Source: Lachnospiraceae bacterium UBA7205 (GTDB lineage Bacteria > Bacillota > Clostridia > Lachnospirales > Lachnospiraceae). From it: a DNA stretch of 7,553 nucleotides. Location: NCBI GenBank assembly GCA_002490665.1, contig DKUL01000079.1, positions 1 through 7,553 of the forward strand. Direction: 5' to 3'. The notes beneath the pieces were generated by a model. The model saw nothing but the letters and a program-made list of their open reading frames with translations. It had not been told where the DNA came from and made no database searches. A program made the position numbers and the translations under genes. This document shows, piece after piece, positions 1 through 4,498 of this stretch (its first letter is position 1; the number at the start of each line of letters is the position of its first letter).

Positions 1-384
1 GTCAAATAAATCGTTTAGGCTGCTGTCCGTTCTTTCGGCAAATCCCGCCAGTGGCTTAAGCAGTTCCATGGTATCGCTTAACTGGCTGGTTCTGGCTGAG
101 CGCATAAATACTTTAGCAAAAGCACATGCAAACCTTGACTGGTCTGCAAACTCCGCAGAACCAAGCTCCTGAAAATCCAGTGATATAACAGTATATTCTT
201 TCGATAAATATTTTTTTAAAGCCTTTAACGTCGTCGTCTTCCCATACTGGCGTCCCCTGTTGATGACAAAATAACTGCCATAATCAACATAATCGTCCTT
301 TATCTTTTTGAGCCGGTCATTGAGCCGTACCATATAATGCCTGTCCGGACTGCATGAACCTGTTGTGTTAAATCTGCGTCTCAT
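1..384 (-). CDS. AAA-like domain ATPase, N-terminal part (runs off left edge)
   Basis: Reading leftwards from 384, 128 codons stay open to the window edge. The protein begins MRRRFNTTGSCSPDRHYMV, followed by a P-loop region at residues 42-52 (NRGRQYGKTTT). GKT is at 48-50, and R43 takes the place of the usual first Gly/Ala of Walker A. A beta-strand-like stretch (YTVISLDFQEL, 64-74) follows. This opening, with 'FNTTG' and 'NRxRQYGKTT', resembles the AAA-like (AAA_35-type) family of about 500-residue proteins found in many copies in clostridial genomes. Their role is not established, and the Walker B and C-terminal parts lie outside the window. I chose the ATG at 384 over the in-frame ATG at 390 because AGGAGG (398-393) is 8 bases from the former and only 2 from the latter. 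The gene is divergent from everything else here. The family call is by recall of sequence style, so moderately sure; that it is a real gene is nearly certain. Confidence 0.85.
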   Translation of the reverse strand, partial: MRRRFNTTGSCSPDRHYMVRLNDRLKKIKDDYVDYGSYFVINRGRQYGKTTTLKALKKYLSKEYTVISLDFQELGSAEFADQSRFACAFAKVFMRSARTSQLSDTMELLKPLAGFAERTDSSLNDLFD

Positions 385-392
385 CGCCATAT

Positions 393-398
393 CCTCCT
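393..398 (-). promoter_or_regulatory. Ribosome binding site of the AAA-like ATPase gene
   Basis: The minus strand reads AGGAGG here. It is 8 bases before the ATG at 384 and 2 bases before the in-frame ATG at 390, so it decides for the downstream start. Confidence 0.8.
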
Positions 399-426
399 AT
401 CAGCCAGTGTCTCCCTGCATAATCCT

Positions 427-455
427 ATTATATGGGAGGCAGGACAAATTAACAA
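427..455 (-). promoter_or_regulatory. Sigma-A-type promoter of the AAA-like ATPase gene
   Basis: On the minus strand TTGTTA (455-450, -35) is followed after exactly 17 bases by a perfect TATAAT (432-427, -10). Transcription would begin near 420, leaving a leader of roughly 35 bases before the ATG at 384. This is the closest match to the housekeeping consensus in the window. Confidence 0.8.
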
Positions 456-491
456 TAAGCAACATGTAAAAATCCGTAACAGTTCAGCCCA

Positions 492-516
492 GGACTTTGC
501 ACTTGCTGAAAAGTCC
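492..516. other. Inverted repeat in the divergent intergenic region
   Basis: GGACTTT (492-498) and AAAGTCC (510-516) form a perfect 7-bp inverted repeat around an 11-base loop. No T-run follows on either strand, so it does not look like a terminator. It lies upstream of both divergent promoters, outside their core elements. It may be a protein-binding site or chance. I recognise no tRNA, riboswitch or other RNA gene between 456 and 554. Confidence 0.3.
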
Positions 517-554
517 GTGAAACAGCGTAGTGGCTGAGATGCATCAAGCCATGC

Positions 555-602
555 AAAAAGGTATAAAACCCGCTGTACTTTTTTGCCTTTTGTGTTATAC
601 TA
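555..602 (+). repeat. Dyad-promoter module, copy 1 (pairs with 2326-2374)
   Basis: AAAAAGGTATA (555-565) can pair with TGTACTTTTTT (574-584) around an 8-base loop, giving 11 pairs of which two are G-T. The right arm contains the -35 element, and the module ends in the extended -10. By hand alignment with 2326-2374, 41 of 49 columns are identical with one gap. Unlike copy 2, no plus-strand gene lies upstream for it to terminate, because the gene to its left is transcribed away from it. Confidence 0.7.
574..601 (+). promoter_or_regulatory. TG-extended promoter of the small gene (and perhaps the MATE gene)
   Basis: TGTACT (574-579) is in the -35 position, followed by a T-run, a 16-base spacer and TATACT (596-601), with TGT directly before the -10 giving the TGn extension. 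The -35 is a poor match to TTGACA, but an extended -10 can compensate. Transcription would begin near 608, 37 bases before the ATG at 645. Confidence 0.65.
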
Positions 603-630
603 ATAATAAATCAGTATCGTTTTATGGCTG

Positions 631-635
631 GGAGG
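631..635 (+). promoter_or_regulatory. Strong ribosome binding site pointing to the ATG at 645
   Basis: GGAGG at 631-635 sits 9 bases before the ATG at 645, good spacing for this kind of genome. That ATG opens a frame of only 22 codons, one base out of register with the longer frame that ends at 835. This mismatch raises the frameshift question for this locus. Confidence 0.6.
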
Positions 636-644
636 TGGTACATA

Positions 645-713
645 ATGCCGAATACAGATTTGGAGATAAAAAGGCGATGGAGGACTTTATCAAAATCCAA
701 AGACATATGTTAA
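645..713 (+). other. 22-codon frame behind the strong ribosome binding site; leader peptide or start of a frameshifted gene
   Basis: From the ATG at 645 the frame reads MPNTDLEIKRRW and stops at TAA 711-713. A -1 slip on the five A residues at 668-672 would read MPNTDLEIKKAMEDFIKI and continue to 835, giving a 63-residue product. Without a slip this is a 22-residue peptide overlapping the ATG at 677, which could couple translation of the next frame. I cannot tell recoding, a sequencing error, a recent one-base deletion and a leader peptide apart from sequence alone. Confidence 0.4.
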
Positions 714-835
714 TCGCGCGGAAAGAAAACGCAACAGAAACATATGGCAGTTTAAAGAAGGAGTATTTATATCTGAAAAGTTTCTTGAATGTGGCAGGGG
801 TAAACCTCACGGATATCGATGAAATAAAAGAATAA
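677..835 (+). CDS. Small hypothetical protein (52 residues, or 63 if joined to the frame at 645)
   Basis: I do not recognise a named family. The open frame continues upstream to a GTG at 530, but the promoter at 574-601 lies inside that extension, so the long form is unlikely. The first ATG in this frame after the promoter is 677, with a weak GGAG (662-665) 11 bases upstream. The product is hydrophilic, with two probable helices (residues about 2-16 and 20-38). The C-terminus ends GVNLTDIDEIKE; the N-terminal part contains IARKENATETYGSLKKEY. There is no signal peptide, membrane segment or cysteine, so a small soluble cytoplasmic protein is inferred. Its own promoter, a terminator-like hairpin 13 bases after the stop and a protein-like composition argue for a real gene. 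The best ribosome binding site belongs to the other frame (ATG 645), so the true N-terminus is unresolved. Base composition is more AT-rich than the MATE and uvr genes. Confidence 0.55.
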   Translation: MEDFIKIQRHMLIARKENATETYGSLKKEYLYLKSFLNVAGVNLTDIDEIKE

Positions 836-847
836 CAGAGAATCATG

Positions 848-875
848 AAGGGTGTCGGCAGCGGCGTCCTTTTTG
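848..875 (+). terminator. Rho-independent terminator or attenuator between the small gene and the MATE gene
   Basis: Positions 848-857 (AAGGGTGTCG) pair with 862-871 (GCGGCGTCCT, with the adjacent T) as a 10-bp stem including three G-T pairs around the loop GCAG, running into TTTTT at 870-874. It begins 13 bases after the small gene's stop codon. I see no convincing promoter between it and the MATE start at 917, so it may be a partial terminator that sets MATE expression by read-through. Confidence 0.65.
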
Positions 876-916
876 TATCATGCAATTTTTGGTGAAACCT
901 TGGAGGATGGTTAGAA

Positions 917-2308
917 ATGAGGAAAGAAGGAGAAAATTCAGCTGGACAGGAAAAAAATAACCTGACGGAGGGGGCAATATGGAAGAAAATATTATTTTTT
1001 GCGTTGCCGATTTTTCTGGGACAGGTGTTCCAGCAGCTCTATAACACGTTTGATTCGCTGATTGTGGGGAAATATTTGGGGGATGAGGCACTTGCGGCAG
1101 TCAGCTCCTCGGGAAGCCTGATATTTATGATGGTCGGGTTTTTCGGCGGCGTTGCCATGGGTGCCGGCGTCATGATAGCCAAGGAGTACGGCGCGAAGGA
1201 TTACAGGGCAATGCGGCTTTCCATCCATACGGATGTTGCTTTTGGTCTTGCGGCGGGCATTCTGCTGACCGTTCTGGGGGTATGCTTTACGCCGACGATC
1301 CTTCGGTGGATGCGAACTCCGGAAAATGTACTGCCCCAGTCAGTGGAGTATTTCCGGTTTTATTTCTGCGGGGCTGTTTTCACAGTAATGTACAATATTT
1401 TTGTCGGCATTCTACAGGCGGTGGGGGACAGCAGGCATCCGCTCTATTATCTGATTATATCCTCCGTGGTCAATGTGGTGCTGGATTTGGTGCTGGTGGG
1501 CGGTTTCCATTTTGGCGTGGGTGCGGCGGCGATTGCGACCACCATATCGCAGGGAATCAGCGTGCTGCTCTGTCTGATACAGCTGATCCGGTGCAAGGCG
1601 GAATACCGGCTCCGGCTGAAGGAAGTCAGGTTCCACTGGGAGAGCCTGAAAAACATTATCCGATTCGGTCTGCCGTCAGGCGTGCAGAATTCCGTAATTG
1701 CCATGGCAAATCTGGTCGTGCAGACCAATATCAATACGTTTGGCCCGTCCGCGATGGCAGGCTGCGGTTCCTACGCGAAAATAGAAGGGTTCGCGTTCCT
1801 GCCGATTACGTGTTTTGCACAGGCGCTGTCCACCTTTGTGGGGCAGAACCTGGGGGCAAAGAAATACGACCGGGTGAAAAAAGGGGTGCGTTTTGGCATT
1901 CTGTGTTCAGTTTCCATGGCGGAGTTAATCGGGGTGGTCTTCTGGATGTGCGCGCCGGTATTCATCGGGATATTCAGCGACTCTCCGGATGTGATTGCAT
2001 TTGGCGTGCGGCAGGCACGCGTCGAGGCACTTTTTTACTGCATGCTGGCGCTGGCACACTGTATTGCGGGAATAATGCGCGGGGCGGGGAAAGCCACGGT
2101 TCCGATGTTCACCATGCTGGGGTTCTGGTGTGTGCTGCGGGTGGCATATATCACGCTGATGCTGCATTTTTACCCTTACATTGAGGTCGTGTTCACCGCA
2201 TACCCGCTGACCTGGGGGACAAGCTGCGTCGTGTTCCTGCTGTACTTTTTCAAGGCAGACTGGATACATAACTTCGAGCGAATCGACAGGCAGAAAAGCG
2301 GAGGATGA
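917..2308 (+). CDS. MATE-family multidrug efflux transporter
   Basis: This is a 463-residue integral membrane protein, the normal length for the multidrug and toxic compound extrusion family. Members export drugs or metabolites across the cytoplasmic membrane using a Na+ or H+ gradient. After about 22 hydrophilic residues come 12 expected membrane segments in two related halves. The N-half begins with PIFLGQVFQQLYNTFDSLIVG (31-51); the C-half begins with the matching GLPSGVQNSVIAMANLVVQ (251-269). Other family-like stretches are GILQAVGDSRHPLYY (164-178), VGQNLGAKKYDRVKKG (308-323) and GIMRGAGKATVP (385-396), equivalents in the two halves. The ATG at 917 has GGAGG (902-906) 10 bases upstream. 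Substrate and coupling ion cannot be read from the sequence, so no gene symbol is given. It has no obvious promoter of its own and lies downstream of the small gene and its hairpin. Nothing ties it functionally to uvrBA. Confidence 0.95.
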   Translation: MRKEGENSAGQEKNNLTEGAIWKKILFFALPIFLGQVFQQLYNTFDSLIVGKYLGDEALAAVSSSGSLIFMMVGFFGGVAMGAGVMIAKEYGAKDYRAMRLSIHTDVAFGLAAGILLTVLGVCFTPTILRWMRTPENVLPQSVEYFRFYFCGAVFTVMYNIFVGILQAVGDSRHPLYYLIISSVVNVVLDLVLVGGFHFGVGAAAIATTISQGISVLLCLIQLIRCKAEYRLRLKEVRFHWESLKNIIRFGLPSGVQNSVIAMANLVVQTNINTFGPSAMAGCGSYAKIEGFAFLPITCFAQALSTFVGQNLGAKKYDRVKKGVRFGILCSVSMAELIGVVFWMCAPVFIGIFSDSPDVIAFGVRQARVEALFYCMLALAHCIAGIMRGAGKATVPMFTMLGFWCVLRVAYITLMLHFYPYIEVVFTAYPLTWGTSCVVFLLYFFKADWIHNFERIDRQKSGG

Positions 2309-2325
2309 AATTTATCCGTTTTTAC

Positions 2326-2356
2326 AAAAAAGTATAGAAACCCTCTATACTTTTTT
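2326..2356 (+). terminator. 13-bp perfect dyad: likely MATE terminator overlapping the uvrB promoter
   Basis: AAAAAAGTATAGA (2326-2338) is the exact reverse complement of TCTATACTTTTTT (2344-2356), with the 5-base loop AACCC. A T-rich tail (to 2363) follows, and the stem starts 17 bases after the MATE stop codon. A-run and T-run symmetry would let it act in both directions. The stem has few G-C pairs, so termination may be weak. The right arm carries the uvrB -35 element, so it could equally be an operator. Confidence 0.6.
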
Positions 2357-2373
2357 ATTTTTTGTGGTATACT
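2346..2373 (+). promoter_or_regulatory. TG-extended promoter of the uvrBA operon
   Basis: TATACT (2346-2351) takes the -35 place, followed by a T-rich 16-base spacer and TATACT (2368-2373) with TGG directly before it, giving the extended -10. The -35 is weak. Transcription would begin near 2380, inside the LexA-like box, leaving a leader of roughly 87 bases before the uvrB ATG. Confidence 0.65.
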
Positions 2374-2378
2374 AGAAA

Positions 2379-2392
2379 AGAATATATGTTTG
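2379..2392 (+). promoter_or_regulatory. Candidate LexA (SOS) operator of uvrBA
   Basis: AGAATATATGTTTG matches 11 of 14 positions of the palindrome CGAACATATGTTCG, the centre of the Bacillus-type LexA/DinR site (GAAC-N4-GTTC). It lies 5 bases after the -10, over the predicted start point, where a repressor would block initiation. uvrB is a known SOS gene in Firmicutes. Both C positions of the core are altered (GAAT and GTTT), so affinity may be reduced. A weaker overlapping resemblance follows at 2393-2406. Confidence 0.5.
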
Positions 2393-2456
2393 CGAATATA
2401 CATACGCATTTTTGTGATGGAATCATGTGCAGCGAACGATTTTATATGGCAGGAAT

Positions 2457-2461
2457 GGAGG
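2457..2461 (+). promoter_or_regulatory. Ribosome binding site that sets the uvrB start
   Basis: GGAGG ends 5 bases before the ATG at 2467. In-frame ATGs further up (2386, 2446, 2455) lack a well-placed site, and starting at 2467 gives the N-terminus typical of UvrB. Confidence 0.75.
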
Positions 2462-2466
2462 ATTAT

Positions 2467-4461
2467 ATGGAACAGTTCAAGTTACATTCGGAATACCAGC
2501 CCACCGGCGACCAGCCGGAGGCAATCGCGGAGCTTGTCAGGGGGTTTCAGGAGGGCAACCAGTTCCAGACGCTTCTCGGGGTCACGGGTTCTGGCAAGAC
2601 CTTTACCATGGCAAATATCATAGCGGCGCTGAATAAGCCCACCCTTGTCATAGCCCATAACAAGACCCTGGCGGGACAGCTTTACGGCGAGTTCAAGGAA
2701 TTTTTCCCTGAGAATGCGGTGGAGTATTTTGTGTCCTACTATGATTATTACCAGCCGGAAGCCTATATTCCGTCCTCCGATACGTATATCGCAAAGGATT
2801 CCGCCGTGAATGATGAGATAGACAAGCTGCGCCTGTCTGCCACGGCGTCGCTGACTGAGCGGCGGGATGTCGTGGTGGTGGCGAGTGTTTCCTGTATCTA
2901 TGGTCTGGGAAGTCCGGATGAGTACCAGGGAATGATGCTCTCCCTGCGTCCGGGCATGGAAAAGGACAGGGACGAGGTGATTCATGCGCTGATTGATATG
3001 CAGTACGAACGAAATGATGTGGATTTGGACAGGGGACGGTTCCGTGTGCACGGTGATGTTGTGGACATTCATCCGGCGCAGGGCGGGGAATGCCTGATAC
3101 GTGTGGAGTTTTTTGGGGACGAGATTGACCGCATCGCCGAGATTGACCCGGTTACGAACAAGGTCACTGCCACGCTTGGGCACACGACAATTTTTCCGGC
3201 ATCGCATTATGTTGTTGCGCCAGAACGGATTGCCAAGGCATGCGAGGTGATTGAGGCGGAGATGAAGGAGAGGGTCCGCTATTTTAAGAGTGAGGACAAG
3301 CTGCTTGAGGCACAGCGGATTTCGGAGCGCACCAATTTTGACATTGAAATGCTGCGGGAAACCGGCTTCTGTTCCGGGATTGAAAATTATTCGAGGCATC
3401 TTAATGGGACGAAGGAGGGGGAGCCGCCATACTGTCTGATGGACTTTTTTACCGATGATTTTCTGATTATCATCGATGAGTCCCATATGACAATTCCGCA
3501 GATAAGGGGCATGTATGCAGGCGACCGCTCGCGGAAAAATACGCTGGTGGAGTATGGTTTCCGCCTGCCTTCGGCGCTCGACAACAGACCGCTGAAATTT
3601 GATGAGTTTGAGGGAAAGATTGACCAGATGCTCTTTGTGTCGGCAACGCCGAACGAGTATGAGCGGGAGCACGAATTGCTGCGCGCGGAGCAGATTATCA
3701 GACCTACAGGCCTGCTTGACCCGGAGATTGAGATACATCCGGTGGAGGGGCAGATTGACGACCTGATAGCGCGCATAAATGCGGAAACCGCAAAGCATAA
3801 TAAAATCCTGGTGACAACACTGACAAAGCGCATGGCAGAGGATCTGACCAAATATATGTCCGAGGTGGGTGTGCGTGTGAAGTATCTTCATTCGGACATT
3901 GATACGCTGGAGCGCGCGGAGATTATCCGGGACATGCGTCTGGACGTCTTTGACGTGCTCGTGGGAATCAATCTGTTAAGGGAAGGGCTTGACATTCCCG
4001 AGATATCGCTTGTGGCGATTCTTGACGCGGACAAGGAGGGATTTCTGCGCTCGGCGACATCCCTGATACAGACGGTAGGGCGCGCCGCAAGAAATGCGGA
4101 GGGGCATGTCGTCATGTACGCGGACACGATTACCGACTCCATGCAGATGACGCTTGACGAGACAGCGAGGAGGCGTGCAATTCAGCAGAAATATAATGAC
4201 GAACACGGCATTACGCCGCAGACAATCAAGAAGGCGGTAAGGGATTTAATCAGCATATCAAAAGCGGTGGCGAAGGAGGAGCAGGCATTTGCCAAGGATC
4301 CGGAATCCATGAATGAGAAGGAACTCAAGAAGCTGATCGCCACGGTTGAGAAAAATATGCGCAAGGCGGCAGCCGACCTCAACTTTGAGGCAGCGATGGA
4401 GCTTCGCGACAAGATGATGGAGCTTAAGAAACAGCTGCAGGATTTGACGCAAGGGCTCTGA
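2467..4461 (+). CDS. uvrB: UvrABC system protein B (excinuclease subunit B)
   Basis: UvrB is the central subunit of nucleotide excision repair. UvrA delivers it to damaged DNA, it probes the strand with a beta-hairpin using a cryptic helicase fold, and it positions UvrC for incision. The 664 residues match the usual length. Visible features in order: Q-motif-like YQPTGDQPEAI (10-20); Walker A GVTGSGKT (38-45); the tyrosine-rich beta-hairpin YYDYYQPEAYIP (91-102); Walker B DESH (337-340); SATP (392-395); helicase motif V region REGLDIPE (505-512); motif VI QTVGRAARN (535-543); and a C-terminal UVR motif (about 619-654, including LNFEAAMELRDKM), which binds UvrC and UvrA. All key residues are present. 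The frame could extend upstream to 2362, but that would start ahead of the -10, and only 2467 has a good ribosome binding site. It is the first gene of the operon, 37 bases ahead of uvrA, with a likely LexA site over its promoter. Confidence 0.98.
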   Translation: MEQFKLHSEYQPTGDQPEAIAELVRGFQEGNQFQTLLGVTGSGKTFTMANIIAALNKPTLVIAHNKTLAGQLYGEFKEFFPENAVEYFVSYYDYYQPEAYIPSSDTYIAKDSAVNDEIDKLRLSATASLTERRDVVVVASVSCIYGLGSPDEYQGMMLSLRPGMEKDRDEVIHALIDMQYERNDVDLDRGRFRVHGDVVDIHPAQGGECLIRVEFFGDEIDRIAEIDPVTNKVTATLGHTTIFPASHYVVAPERIAKACEVIEAEMKERVRYFKSEDKLLEAQRISERTNFDIEMLRETGFCSGIENYSRHLNGTKEGEPPYCLMDFFTDDFLIIIDESHMTIPQIRGMYAGDRSRKNTLVEYGFRLPSALDNRPLKFDEFEGKIDQMLFVSATPNEYEREHELLRAEQIIRPTGLLDPEIEIHPVEGQIDDLIARINAETAKHNKILVTTLTKRMAEDLTKYMSEVGVRVKYLHSDIDTLERAEIIRDMRLDVFDVLVGINLLREGLDIPEISLVAILDADKEGFLRSATSLIQTVGRAARNAEGHVVMYADTITDSMQMTLDETARRRAIQQKYNDEHGITPQTIKKAVRDLISISKAVAKEEQAFAKDPESMNEKELKKLIATVEKNMRKAAADLNFEAAMELRDKMMELKKQLQDLTQGL

Positions 4462-4480
4462 TGGCATTACATTTTATATA

Positions 4481-4486
4481 GAAAGG
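4481..4486 (+). promoter_or_regulatory. Probable uvrA ribosome binding site
   Basis: GAAAGG ends 12 bases before the ATG at 4499, which is rather long. A second candidate, TAAGGA (4504-4509), precedes the in-frame ATG at 4520 by 10 bases. The true start could therefore be seven codons later, with a product of 947 residues. Confidence 0.45.
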
Positions 4487-4498
4487 TACGGTACAGGT

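Larger units (their letters stand above)
2326..2374 (+). repeat. Dyad-promoter module, copy 2 (pairs with 555-602)
   Basis: Same module as 555-602 in direct orientation 1771 bases away. Both have an A-run, GTATA, an AAACCC-containing loop, TACTTTTTT, TTTTGTG and TATACTA. Several differences between copies fall at stem positions and keep pairing (A-T versus G-T), so the dyad itself appears conserved. This copy has a perfect, two-pair-longer stem. Confidence 0.7.

Noticed and set aside
456..554. Possible tRNA, CRISPR array or riboswitch in the divergent intergenic region
   Set aside because: There is no cloverleaf, no regularly spaced direct repeats and no recognisable riboswitch core; only short inverted repeats are present.
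530..676. N-terminal extension of the small gene back to the GTG at 530
   Set aside because: The predicted promoter (574-601) lies inside it, there is no ribosome binding site before 530, and the extension looks like translated intergenic DNA.
622..885. Minus-strand open frame of 87 codons opposite the small gene
   Set aside because: It covers the small gene and its terminator hairpin in reverse, with no promoter or ribosome binding site supporting it.
1282..2184. Plus-strand open frame of 300 codons inside the MATE gene in another frame
   Set aside because: It is Gly/Ala/Arg-rich with no family resemblance and overlaps a complete MATE reading frame, so it is a composition shadow.
2362..2466. 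Upstream extension of uvrB to the ATG at 2362
   Set aside because: That start lies ahead of the -10 element at 2368-2373. The extra residues are not UvrB-like, and GGAGG at 2457-2461 fits the ATG at 2467.
2482..3891. Long minus-strand open frame of 469 codons opposite uvrB
   Set aside because: It lies wholly antisense to a clearly functional uvrB, has no promoter or ribosome binding site of note, and its His/Arg/Leu-rich translation looks like a shadow of uvrB codon usage.
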